DNA from: Streptomyces hundungensis
GTDB taxonomy: Bacteria > Actinomycetota > Actinomycetes > Streptomycetales > Streptomycetaceae
Assembly: GCF_003627815.1 (NCBI RefSeq)
Contig: NZ_CP032698.1
Span: forward strand, 3,472,001 to 3,536,000
Length of the DNA: 64,000 nucleotides
Reading direction: 5' to 3'
Shown: piece by piece, positions 41,603 through 50,123 of the stretch
Layout: each line of letters starts with the position of its first letter
Numbering within the stretch: position 1 is the first letter of the stretch
The notes under the pieces: generated by a model
The model's database searches: none
Seen by the model: the letters and a program-made list of their open reading frames with translations, nothing else
Told to the model about the DNA's origin: nothing
Made by a program: the position numbers and the translations under genes

Positions 41603-43246
41603 CTACAGGTCGTGGATCTTCAGTCCGTCCGCGACCCGGTCGAAGAGCGCCTCGCCGTCATCGGCCGCCCTGCCCGCGGCCGGCATCGAGACGCGCAGCC
41701 GCCAGTAGGCGGTTCCCTTCCCGGGCACGAGCAGCTCGTGGTAGCGGTAGCGGGTCGGATGCGGGGCGGAGACGGCCGAGTTGGGGGTGTACTCGGTGAC
41801 GATGTCGTAAGCCTTCTTGCCCTGGTGCTGGACGGTGGTGGTGGTCACCTTGCCGTCGGCGAACTCGGTGCCGTTCTGGCCGCCCTTCTCGTAGTACGCC
41901 TTCCACACCGCGGGATCCGCGGGCATCGTGTTGTTGGCCTTGTCGGTGGCCGGGTCGAGCCGGTCGGCGTAGATCCGGAAGACGGCGCTCGGGTCGTCGT
42001 AGGTGACGTTGTCGCCGCTGGTGCCCTGGGTGCGCGCGTAGTCGTCGGGAACCGTCACGTCCGCGTGCAGCACCTCGTTCTCGGGCCGCACCTGCCAGCC
42101 GTCCGGCAGGCCGCCCCCGCCGAACGGGTCCGCCACCAGCAGCACGAGTGCCGCCGCGATCGCGAGCACTGCGCCGCCGAGTCCGTACTGGGCCTTCCGG
42201 TTGCCCGCGAGGACGGGCGGCACCCAGCGGTTGCCGTCGGCCGGTGCGGAGCCCGCGAACAGCCGGGTCGCCGCGAGCGGGACCGGGGCGGGGTTGGCGG
42301 CCGGCTCCAGGGTCGCCCGGACCTCGGCGGCGCTCGGCCGGCCGGCGGGGTCCTTGCGCAGGAGCTGCATGACGAGGGTGCCGAACGCGCCGGAACCACG
42401 GGCGGGCACCTGGGGTTCGGCGGAGAGCACCGCCTGGAGGGTGGCCGGGGTGTTGCTGCGCCGGTAGGGCGACATGCCCTCGACCGCCGCGTACAGCACG
42501 ACACCGAGCGACCACAGGTCGGACTCCGGACCCGGCCGCTGACCCAACACCCTTTCCGGGGCGATGAATTCGGGCGAGCCGACGAACCCGCCGGTCTCCG
42601 TCAGGCCCTGCTCCCCCTCGACCTGGGCGATGCCGAAGTCGGTGAGCACGACCCGGTCGCCGCGGCCGAGCAGCACGTTGTCCGGCTTGACGTCACGGTG
42701 CAGGACGCCCGCCTCGTGGGCCGCCGAGAGCGCGCTGAGCACCGCGAGGCCGATCCTGGCCGCCTCCCGGACGTCGAGGGTGCCCTCCTGGAGCCGGTCG
42801 GCGAGCGACTGACCGCGCACCAGCTCCATCACGATCCAGGGCTTGCCGTCCTCCATGACCACGTCGTGCACGGTGACCACACAGGGGTGGTCGATGCGGG
42901 CCGCCGCACGTGCCTCGCGCTGCATACGCAGATACACGGTGGCGCGCTCGCGCTCGCCCAAGTGGTCCGGAACCCGCGGTTCCTTGACCGCGACCTCTCG
43001 ATCGACGACCTCGTCATGAGCCCGCCACACCGTGCCCATGCCACCGTGTCCGAGCCGGGCGACCAGCCGGTAACGGCCTCCGAGCAGCCGGCCGGTGCCG
43101 TCGCCCGACGGCGACTGCCCCGGTCGGAGCGGTTGCTGCTGCCGCTGCGTCGGCTCGTACGGCGTCTGCCGCGGGAGGGGAGCAACCCCCGGGGCCGGCA
43201 AGCCGTAGCTGGTGGGCTCGTTGGCCCGTCCCCCGTCGTTCGTCAT
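41603..43246 (-). CDS. Transmembrane Ser/Thr protein kinase (kinase 1 of 5)
   Basis: The 547-aa protein starts with a Gln/Pro-rich tail, then a full Hanks kinase domain (about 58-320). The Gly loop is LGHGGMGTVW, the ATP Lys is K88 in VAVKE, and the catalytic HRDVKPDN and DFG motifs are followed by the P+1 loop GSPEFIAPE. A membrane segment (GLGGAVLAIAAALVLLVAD) leads to an extracellular domain of about 150 residues without PASTA repeats. Its tail (HPTRYRYHELLVPGKGTAYW) resembles those of the other four kinases. All are co-oriented. By position the set corresponds to the SCO4775-SCO4779 cluster of S. coelicolor, linked there to spore-wall synthesis through MreC and PBP2. A signal that the extracellular part binds is unknown. 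Confidence 0.93.
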   Translation of the reverse strand: MTNDGGRANEPTSYGLPAPGVAPLPRQTPYEPTQRQQQPLRPGQSPSGDGTGRLLGGRYRLVARLGHGGMGTVWRAHDEVVDREVAVKEPRVPDHLGERERATVYLRMQREARAAARIDHPCVVTVHDVVMEDGKPWIVMELVRGQSLADRLQEGTLDVREAARIGLAVLSALSAAHEAGVLHRDVKPDNVLLGRGDRVVLTDFGIAQVEGEQGLTETGGFVGSPEFIAPERVLGQRPGPESDLWSLGVVLYAAVEGMSPYRRSNTPATLQAVLSAEPQVPARGSGAFGTLVMQLLRKDPAGRPSAAEVRATLEPAANPAPVPLAATRLFAGSAPADGNRWVPPVLAGNRKAQYGLGGAVLAIAAALVLLVADPFGGGGLPDGWQVRPENEVLHADVTVPDDYARTQGTSGDNVTYDDPSAVFRIYADRLDPATDKANNTMPADPAVWKAYYEKGGQNGTEFADGKVTTTTVQHQGKKAYDIVTEYTPNSAVSAPHPTRYRYHELLVPGKGTAYWRLRVSMPAAGRAADDGEALFDRVADGLKIHDL

Positions 43247-43324
43247 GCCCACATCCTGACGAACGGCCACGCGAAGTGCCACTTCCGGCCATGTGCGGTG
43301 CACAGCCGTGACAGAAGCGCCGCC

Positions 43325-44974
43325 TCAGGGGCCGGGGCGGAACGAGTCGAGTGCGGTGTCGAAGGTGCGCTTGGCCTCGTCGAGGCGGCTGACCGGCGCC
43401 GACACCCACACGTCGTACATCCGGCCGAAGTCGTCCCAGCACACGTCGAAGGTGTGCCGGGGGCCCTCGGCCCGGGTGAAGCCGTTCCAGGTGAACTCCC
43501 ACAGGGCCGCGTCCCGCCCGTGGTGGGTGGTCGCGGTGACCTTGCCCTCGCGGTAACCGGGGTTGCTGAGCGGCCCGTTGGCCGCGGCGAGCTTCATGAC
43601 ACCGAGCGGGCCGCCGGTGACCGCGTTCTGTAGCCGGACGCCGACCCTGACGGCGCCGCCTGGCGACTCGTAGAAGACGCGCTGGGTGTCGGTACTGCGG
43701 ACGTACCCGTCGGGCAGCGCGAGCGCGAAGCCGTTCGGGTCCCGTACGAAGTGGAAGCCGGCCGGCACCGGCGGCGGCTGCCTGGGCGGTGGCGGCGGCG
43801 GGGGCTGGGGCGGGGGTTGGAAGGCCGCCGTCACCGCCGTGCTCGGCGCGGGGTGCTCCGCGGCGGACCGATCCGTTCCGGTCCCATGGAACGCCAGGAC
43901 CGCGAGCGCCGCGCCCGCCCCGGCCAGCACGATCACCAGGGCGGCCCCCACGAGCACACCCCGGGCCCGCCAGGGGCGTGCGAGGGGGCTCGGGGAGGTG
44001 ACCGGGGTCGCGGGCGGCGCGTCGACCGGGTCCGTGCCGGCCGGCGGGCCGCCGCCCCGGGGCGCGTCGGAGACGACGCGCTCGGTCGGCACATGGCGCG
44101 GGCTCGGGGTGCTGCCCGTCGCGGCGAACGTCCGCAGCAGCGTCTCCGCCTCGACCGCGCCGAGCCGCTGCGCCGGGTCGCGCTCCAGCAGTCCGTGGAC
44201 CACGGGGAGCAGCGGGCCCGCGGCCGTGGGCGGGCGGATCTCGTCGAGGACGACGGCGTGCAGAACACCGCCCAACGAGTCGCGGTGGAAGGGGGATTCG
44301 CCGCTGAGGGCGGCACACAGGAGCGCGCCGAGCGACCACAGGTCGGACTCGGGTCCCGCGCCCGCCCCCTGCATCCGCTCGGGCGCGGTGTACTCGGGTG
44401 AGCCGACGAAGGCGCCCTCTTCGCTGATCGTCGAGGTGCCCGGCACCTGGGCGATGCCGAAGTCGGTGAGCACCACCCGCCCGCTGTCCTGCTCGATCAG
44501 GACGTTGGCGGGCTTGAGGTCGCGGTGCAGTACGCCCCGGGCGTGTGCGGTGGCGAGCGCGCCGAGGAGCGCGACCCCGATGCGGGCGGCCTCCCGTACC
44601 TCGACGGGCCCGGCGGAGGCGAGCCGGTCGGCGAGCGATCCGCCGTCGACGAGCTCCATCACGATGTAGGAGCGCCTGGCGCCGAACGCCGTGTCGGGCT
44701 CGGTCTCCTCGACGACGTCGTGCACGACGATCACATGGGGGTGCTTGATCTGGGCGACCGCGCGCGCCTCGCGCAGCGCGGCGGTGGCGGGCGCACCGCC
44801 TTCGAGGTGCAGCTCCTTGACGGCGACATGCCGGCCGAGCAGTTCGTCGTGTGCGCGCCAGACCGTGCCCATGCCGCCCCGGCCGAGCCGTCCGCCGAGC
44901 CGGTAACGCCCGGCCACCAAGCGGGAGTTGGCGCGGTCCTGAGGTCCGTTCGGATCCTGCTCTGCTGTGGGCAC
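43325..44974 (-). CDS. Transmembrane Ser/Thr protein kinase (kinase 2 of 5)
   Basis: From the GTG at 44974 (GAGGGGGAACCCG upstream) the protein has 549 aa; an ATG at 45019 is less likely. The kinase domain covers about 24-285 with LGRGGMGTVW, AVKELH, HRDLKPANV, DFGIAQ and GSPEYTAPE, all active-site residues intact. A Pro/Thr linker, one membrane helix (GVLVGAALVIVLAGAGAALA) and an extremely Pro-rich stalk (QPPPQPPPPPPP) follow, then an extracellular domain with GFALALPDGYVRSTDT, ALWEFTWNGF and FDTALDSFRP. It is 78 bp upstream of kinase 1. The poly-Pro stalk may span the peptidoglycan layer. Confidence 0.93.
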   Translation of the reverse strand: MPTAEQDPNGPQDRANSRLVAGRYRLGGRLGRGGMGTVWRAHDELLGRHVAVKELHLEGGAPATAALREARAVAQIKHPHVIVVHDVVEETEPDTAFGARRSYIVMELVDGGSLADRLASAGPVEVREAARIGVALLGALATAHARGVLHRDLKPANVLIEQDSGRVVLTDFGIAQVPGTSTISEEGAFVGSPEYTAPERMQGAGAGPESDLWSLGALLCAALSGESPFHRDSLGGVLHAVVLDEIRPPTAAGPLLPVVHGLLERDPAQRLGAVEAETLLRTFAATGSTPSPRHVPTERVVSDAPRGGGPPAGTDPVDAPPATPVTSPSPLARPWRARGVLVGAALVIVLAGAGAALAVLAFHGTGTDRSAAEHPAPSTAVTAAFQPPPQPPPPPPPRQPPPVPAGFHFVRDPNGFALALPDGYVRSTDTQRVFYESPGGAVRVGVRLQNAVTGGPLGVMKLAAANGPLSNPGYREGKVTATTHHGRDAALWEFTWNGFTRAEGPRHTFDVCWDDFGRMYDVWVSAPVSRLDEAKRTFDTALDSFRPGP

Positions 44975-45073
44975 CGGGTTCCCCCTCGATCTCCCCCGCA
45001 TGCGTGCAGGGTTCATCATGCCGCACCCGGGGCGGGCTCCGGCGGCGTTCGCCGCAGGCGGTGGCGGGGCCGG

Positions 45074-45780
45074 TCAGCCGCCGGTGGCGGGGGTGGGCTG
45101 CCAGCCCTGGAGCACCGTGTCGAACTGCTGGCGGGTGGTCGCCCAGTCCTCGTCGGGGCCCGACATGTAGAGCGCGTACTCGGGCTTGCCGCCGTCCCCG
45201 TAATACATCTGGTCGATGGCGTGCCGCTTGCCGGGGAAGTCCTGCTTCTCCACGTAGGTGAACTCCCACAGGGACGACTTCACCTGGTCCCGGAAGGTGT
45301 TGCTGTGCAGGGTGACCCGCTTGTACTGGGGCAGCCGGTCCTTGAGCGACTTCTCCATGTTGAGCATGTGCATGTACGGGTTCTCGAAGTCCGGCACCTT
45401 GTCAACGCTGATCCGGATGCGGTGCTTGCCGTTGTCCGGGGTGTAGTCGATCTCGGTGCCGTCCAGCTGGCGCTTCCAGCCCTTGGGGACGAGCAGGCTG
45501 AAGCCGGCCTTGTCGTTGACGCGCTGCCAGCCGGCCGGCACCGACCCGTCGCCCTCGTCGGTCGACCCGGACCCGGAGGGGGTGGGCCGGGGGGAGGCGC
45601 CGCCACCCGTGGTGCCCGAACCCCCCTTGTGCTCCTGGTACTTCATGAACGCGAACCCGGTGCCCACCCCGACCACGGCCGCCAGCACGACCACCAGCGC
45701 CACGGTCCGCCAGCGGCGGCTGCGCGGGGCCGGCCGGTGCGCGGGTTCCGGCCCGGGGCGCGCGGGGGCGGATGCGGGGT
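45074..45780 (-). pseudogene. Frameshifted C-terminal part of kinase 3 (membrane helix and extracellular domain)
   Basis: Here the frame encodes HRPAPRSRRWRTVALVVVLA (start of the membrane helix), then GVGTGFAFMKYQEHKG and an extracellular domain with GFSLLVPKGWKRQLDG, SSLWEFTYVEKQDFPGKRHA and RQQFDTVLQGWQP. This is the same kind of tail as in kinases 2 and 5. It is not in the frame of the kinase domain upstream (45643-46881). One base added in the Pro-rich linker at about 45740-45800 would restore a 602-aa protein. Either the assembly lacks one G/C or the gene is truly broken in this strain. Confidence 0.75.
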
Positions 45781-46881
45781 GGTGTGCCGCTCGGTGGGCC
45801 CGGTCGGCGACGAGACGGCGGCGCGGGTGTCCCGCTCGGCGGGGTGCGGCGTCGGTGCCGGGGGCGGGTCGATCTCGCTGTCCCGCCCGTCGAAGGGCCG
45901 CCCCTCGGGGGATCGCCCGTCGAAGGACTGCCCTTCGAAGGATCGCCTTTCGAAAGACCGCCCTTCGAAAGATCGCTCTTCGAAGGAGCCGCGCTCCGGG
46001 GTGCGTCCCTCCAGGAGGCGCCCCTCCACGGACCGCCCCTCCAGGGCGTCGAGGAACATTCGCTCGGCCTCCGCGGCCGAAGGGCGCTGCTGCGGGTCCT
46101 TGCGCAGCAGCGCGACGATCACGGGGGCCAGCGCTCCGGCCCGGTCCGGCGCGGGAGGCTCCTCGGCCACCACGGCCTGCATGGTGGAGATCGGCGAGTC
46201 CCGGCGGAACGGCGACTCGCCCTGCACCGCCGCGTACAGGGTGGCGCCGAGCGACCACAGGTCGGAGGCGGGGCCCGGGTGGGCGCCCTGGACGCGCTCG
46301 GGTGCCAGGTAGTCGATGGAACCGACGAGTTCGCCGGTCTTGGTGATGGCGACGTCACCCTCGATGGCGGCGATCCCGAAGTCCGTGAGCAGCACCTGGC
46401 CATTGCTCGCGAGCAGCACGTTGCCCGGCTTGACGTCGCGGTGCAGCACCCCGGCGGCGTGGGCGGCGCGCAGCGCGCCGAGCACATGGAGACCGATGCG
46501 GGCGGCCTCGCGGGCCTCGACGCGGTGGCCGTCGGCGGCCTTGACGGCGTCGGCGAGCGAGGGCCCGTCGACGTACTGCATGACGATCCAGGGCCGGTTG
46601 TCGTGGTCGAGGACGTCGTGCACGGTGACCACACCGGGGTGGGTGATACGGGCGGCGGCGCGGGCTTCCTTCTGCGTGCGCGCGTGCAGCACCGCCCGGT
46701 CGGCCTCGGCGACGTACAGGGCGGCGGTGAGTTCCTTCACGGCGACGGTGCGGTGCAGGACCTCGTCGTGGGCACGCCAGACCTTGCCCATGCCGCCGCG
46801 GCCTATCGCGTCACCGAGCCGATAGCGTCCGGCGAGGAGCACTCCCGCGCCGGAGCCGCTCGTGCTGTGAGTGTTTTCCAC
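45643..46881 (-). CDS. Ser/Thr protein kinase (kinase 3 of 5), frameshifted before its membrane helix
   Basis: From GTG 46881 (GGGGGAC upstream) the frame encodes 412 aa: kinase domain about 15-275 with IGRGGMGKVW, K49 in VAVKE, HRDVKPGN (147-154), DFG (167-169) and GSIDYLAPE. A tandem repeat of five-residue units such as RSFEG lies at 281-335. The frame then runs through a Pro-rich linker into out-of-frame translation (WRWWSCWRPWSGW) and stops at 45643. The proper membrane helix and sensor domain lie in another frame. As written, the kinase would be a soluble protein with no sensor. A one-base deletion in the C-rich linker (CGCCCCCGCG near 45767-45776) is the simplest cause, sequencing error the main alternative. 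Confidence 0.85.
   Translation of the reverse strand: MENTHSTSGSGAGVLLAGRYRLGDAIGRGGMGKVWRAHDEVLHRTVAVKELTAALYVAEADRAVLHARTQKEARAAARITHPGVVTVHDVLDHDNRPWIVMQYVDGPSLADAVKAADGHRVEAREAARIGLHVLGALRAAHAAGVLHRDVKPGNVLLASNGQVLLTDFGIAAIEGDVAITKTGELVGSIDYLAPERVQGAHPGPASDLWSLGATLYAAVQGESPFRRDSPISTMQAVVAEEPPAPDRAGALAPVIVALLRKDPQQRPSAAEAERMFLDALEGRSVEGRLLEGRTPERGSFEERSFEGRSFERRSFEGQSFDGRSPEGRPFDGRDSEIDPPPAPTPHPAERDTRAAVSSPTGPTERHTTPHPPPRAPGRNPRTGRPRAAAAGGPWRWWSCWRPWSGWAPGSRS
45877..46041. repeat. 15-bp tandem repeat in the kinase 3 linker
   Basis: About eleven imperfect 15-bp units of the type (C/G)TTCGAA(G/A)GA(C/T)CG... encode five-residue repeats (consensus [RQ]-[SP]-F-[ED]-[GR]). Between 45935 and 45985 the units are nearly identical. 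Such a repeat expands and contracts easily and could vary between strains. It lies between the kinase domain and the frameshift. Confidence 0.7.
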
Positions 46882-47082
46882 GTCCCCCGCCCGACCAGAC
46901 TTTCCTTCGAAGTCAGATTACGGAGCGGAATCCGGCCAGGGAACCTCGGGGCACCCAACCGTGACCATATGGACCGTCGGTCCCGCGTCGATCAGGACCC
47001 GCGCCCCCGCACCCGACCGTGCATACCCGCCGAATCCCGTACGGGCAGGGCGATTTCGGTGACTCCGCAGCGTGACCGTTCG

Positions 47083-49908
47083 TCAGCGGGTGACCCGGTA
47101 GCCGCCGGTCGCCTGCCCGAAGATCTCTGTCACCTTGTCACGTTGGGACTCGGGGCCGATGACCTGGACCACGTGATACCGGCCGGCGACGATCATGGCG
47201 AGATTGCGTACGTATACCTGCCGTCCGCTGCTGTCGCGCCAGGTGAACTGGCCCTCGGCCATGGACTGCTGTCCGACGTCGATGCGCCGCAGACCGCTGG
47301 AGGTGGACCAGCTGGAGGTGCGGAACGGCTGAAGTTCGCGTTCCTTGTCGGCCTGGTAGGCCAGCGGGTCCGAGCCGTTGTCCCGCACCGCGTCCCGGCC
47401 CGGGACGACGATCAGGGTGAAGTCGCCCCCCACATACCGGACTTGCCCGGCATCGTTCATCGGCTGCCGCTGCCAGCTCTTGTCGACGCCGACCTGGAAG
47501 CCCTCGGGGTCCTTGCGCACGGCGTACCCGGCGGCCGTGCTGGGGCTCGGGCCGCCGGGCCCGGTGGTCTGCGTCTGCTGGGAGGGCGGTGTGCCGCCGG
47601 GCGTGGGCGCCGGGGAGTCGCCGGGCCCCGCGCCGGGACTCGACTGTCCGCTGGGGCGGGGCGGGGTGGCGCTGCCCGCGTTCTGCCCCGGATCGGAACG
47701 GGGCATGAAGAACAGGGCGTACGCGACCGCCCCGGCCAGCAGGAACAGGATCAGCACGAGCAGCAGCCGGCCGAGCGACCTCGGGCCCCGGCTCCGCGGC
47801 GCCGCCTGGCGGTGGCGGTGGCGGCCGTGCTCGGTCGGCGGGGTGACGGCCACCGCGGCGGGCCGCCGTCTGCGGCGCACGAGTTCGCCCCGGCGGCGCA
47901 GGATGGGGAGCCGCTTGGCGTCGGGGACCATCAGCGGGGTGATGCGGGTGCCCGCGTCGGGCTCCGGCGCGGAGCGCACCAGGGAGCGCAGCCAGCCGCG
48001 CAGCTCCTCGAACTCCGGCCGCTCGGTGGGGTCCTGGCGCAGCAAGGACTCCACGACGGGCCGCAGCGGACCGCACTCCTCGGCGAACGCGGGTGGCTCC
48101 GCGCACACCATCTGGACGAGTTCGGCCGCGCTCTCCTCGGGGTAGGGGGCGTGGCCCTGCACCGCGCGGAACATCAGCGCGCCCAGCGCCCACAGATCGG
48201 TGGCGGGGCCGATCGGCGGGGCGAGCCGCCAGTTCTCGTGTATGGGCCCGGCCTGTTCGGGCGACCAGCGCTCGGTGACCGCGCCGACGACGGCGATCCG
48301 GGTGTGCCGGGCCCGTTCGGCGGCGAGCCGGTTGGCCGGGCCCCGGTAGGGGGCGCCCGGGTGGCCCGAGGGGTCGGCGGGGGCCGGGCGGCGCTCCGGC
48401 GCGGGCGCCCGTTCGCGCGCCGGGACGGGCGGCGGGGCGCTGGGGTGAGGCCGGCGCTGGGAGTCCGCCCGGAAGGCGTCGGCCCGAAACCCGGGCGGCA
48501 GCGCGGGTGTCCTGGGCGCGGGCGTATGGCCCGAACTGCCGTGCTCACGAGCCGAGTTAGGGCCGGACGACGTGTTGGGCGTACGGCTCTCGTCCCGCTG
48601 GTCCCGTTCGTCCCGCTCGGCCCGCTGGTCCCGCTCGGCCCGCTCGGCCCACTGCTCCCGCTCGGCCCGCTGGTCCCGTTCGTCCTGCTCGGCTCGCTGG
48701 TCCCACTCGGCCCGCTCGTCCCCCGGGCCCGGCGCCTCCTGTCGGGGGGCCGAGGTGGCGGGGCGCGGCACCCAGCGCCCGGTCACCGGGTCGTACTGGC
48801 GACGGGTGCGGCCCGAGTCGGGGCCCTGGTCGTCGGCGTAGGGGCTGGCGGTCGCGCCGCCCGCGACCCGCACCCCGAGCACGGGGTCGTACATGCTCTG
48901 GTCGGCGCGGCCGTTCCCGCCCTCCGGCTCGGGGGGCGGTGCGGTTCCGGGGCCCGGTCGCTGGGCCGGGAGGGAGGCGTCCGTGCCGGTGCGGGTCGCG
49001 GCCCTGGCGCCCGCGCGGTACGCGGCGACGACCCCGGCGCGCGCGGCGGCTCCGGGCGGCAGGGCGGACCCGGGCGAAGGGGCGGATCCGGGCGAAGGGG
49101 CGGGCCCGGGCTGGGCGGGGGGTCGCGGTTCGGGTCGGCCCGGTGAAGTCGCCCCCGGCTCGGCCTCGTTGAAGCCGTCCGACGCCGGAGGCGGAGCGTC
49201 GCCGAACCCGTCACCGTCCGGCGGGAGCGGTGCGGGGGCGTACCCGCACAGCGCCTCCTCGGCGGCCCCCGCCGCTAGGCCGGTCAGCACGACCCGGCCG
49301 TCGTCGCATATCAACACCGTGCGGGCGGTGATGTTGCGGTGCGTCCAGCCGTGCGCGTGCAGCACCGCCAGCGCGGTCAGCACGTCGGAGGCGACCTCCG
49401 CCGCGCGGAACGGGTTCATCGGCCGTTCGGCGAGCAGCGCCGACAGCGGCCGGGCGGCGATGAGTTCGCTGACGATCCACAACGAGCCGTCCTGCGCGAA
49501 CACGTCGAAGACCTGGTCGAGGCGGGGGTGATCGGGGATCTGGGCCGCCGCCTGGGCCGCCTCCACGGCCCGGCGCACGGCGGGGTCGGCGGGGCGCCGC
49601 GTGGTGCGCCCATAGCCGGGCGCACCGCCGTAACCGGAGCCGCGGCCGTAACCGGGGTCGCCGCCGTACTGGGCCTCGTCGCCCGCGCCGGATCCGCCGC
49701 CGCGCATATAGGCGTCCGGGGTGCCGTAGGCGTCGTCGTCGTCGAGCACCTCGGCGTCGACGACCTCGGGCAACGGGACCTGGCGGACGAGGACTTCCTG
49801 TCCGCTGTAGGTGTCAAAGGCACGGGTCTCGACGAGGTCGAAGCTGTCCTCGGGGGCAAACGGCAGCCGATAGCGGTCGGCGAGCACCCGACCCGCATAG
49901 TCGTCCAC
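47083..49908 (-). CDS. Large transmembrane pseudokinase (kinase 4 of 5)
   Basis: From GTG 49908 (GGGGAGG upstream) the protein has 941 aa. It has the kinase fold but key residues are lost: the ATP-binding Lys is Arg (VLVRQV, R42), the catalytic HRD is HRN (190-192, THRNITARTVLI), and no DFG follows (VVLTGLAAGAA). A low-complexity insert of about 320 residues separates the N-lobe part from the C-lobe (GPATDLWALGALMFRAVQGH). One membrane helix (GRLLLVLILFLLAGAVAYAL) leads to an extracellular domain beginning GYAVRKDPEGFQVGVDKSWQ. It could be a regulatory partner of the active kinases of the cluster. A second insert in the N-lobe is Gly/Tyr-rich. Confidence 0.88.
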   Translation of the reverse strand: MDDYAGRVLADRYRLPFAPEDSFDLVETRAFDTYSGQEVLVRQVPLPEVVDAEVLDDDDAYGTPDAYMRGGGSGAGDEAQYGGDPGYGRGSGYGGAPGYGRTTRRPADPAVRRAVEAAQAAAQIPDHPRLDQVFDVFAQDGSLWIVSELIAARPLSALLAERPMNPFRAAEVASDVLTALAVLHAHGWTHRNITARTVLICDDGRVVLTGLAAGAAEEALCGYAPAPLPPDGDGFGDAPPPASDGFNEAEPGATSPGRPEPRPPAQPGPAPSPGSAPSPGSALPPGAAARAGVVAAYRAGARAATRTGTDASLPAQRPGPGTAPPPEPEGGNGRADQSMYDPVLGVRVAGGATASPYADDQGPDSGRTRRQYDPVTGRWVPRPATSAPRQEAPGPGDERAEWDQRAEQDERDQRAEREQWAERAERDQRAERDERDQRDESRTPNTSSGPNSAREHGSSGHTPAPRTPALPPGFRADAFRADSQRRPHPSAPPPVPARERAPAPERRPAPADPSGHPGAPYRGPANRLAAERARHTRIAVVGAVTERWSPEQAGPIHENWRLAPPIGPATDLWALGALMFRAVQGHAPYPEESAAELVQMVCAEPPAFAEECGPLRPVVESLLRQDPTERPEFEELRGWLRSLVRSAPEPDAGTRITPLMVPDAKRLPILRRRGELVRRRRRPAAVAVTPPTEHGRHRHRQAAPRSRGPRSLGRLLLVLILFLLAGAVAYALFFMPRSDPGQNAGSATPPRPSGQSSPGAGPGDSPAPTPGGTPPSQQTQTTGPGGPSPSTAAGYAVRKDPEGFQVGVDKSWQRQPMNDAGQVRYVGGDFTLIVVPGRDAVRDNGSDPLAYQADKERELQPFRTSSWSTSSGLRRIDVGQQSMAEGQFTWRDSSGRQVYVRNLAMIVAGRYHVVQVIGPESQRDKVTEIFGQATGGYRVTR
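48589..48720. repeat. Short tandem repeat in the pseudokinase insert
   Basis: On the plus strand CGTCCCGCTGGTCCCG- and CTCGGCCCG-type units alternate about fifteen times. The encoded stretch is a charged Glu/Arg/Asp/Gln repeat (DQRAERDERDQRAEREQ-like) that would form a long single helix or coiled coil. It lies in the large insert that separates the lobes of the pseudokinase. Confidence 0.65.
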
Positions 49909-50123
49909 GACGCCTCCCCACAGCGCGCTGTTCCCCCGGACCCGGCTCTCGGCCCCGCACAACGCGTCAATTCCGGTCGATTTCCGGCCCATTGTGGCTG
50001 CGTACGGTCCGCGAGCTCTCACGATACGTGGCCACGCCGGATCGTGCCCCGGGGATACCCGTTTCCCCGGAGGCGCCCCCGTAACCCGTGCCGAAGCAGG
50101 TTCAGGTGTGCGTCGAGGGAGGG

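Noticed and set aside
45772..49146. Open frame of over 1100 codons on the plus strand across kinase 3 and the pseudokinase
   Set aside because: It has no start signals or domains, is low in complexity and is explained by antisense GC-rich codons of the kinase genes.
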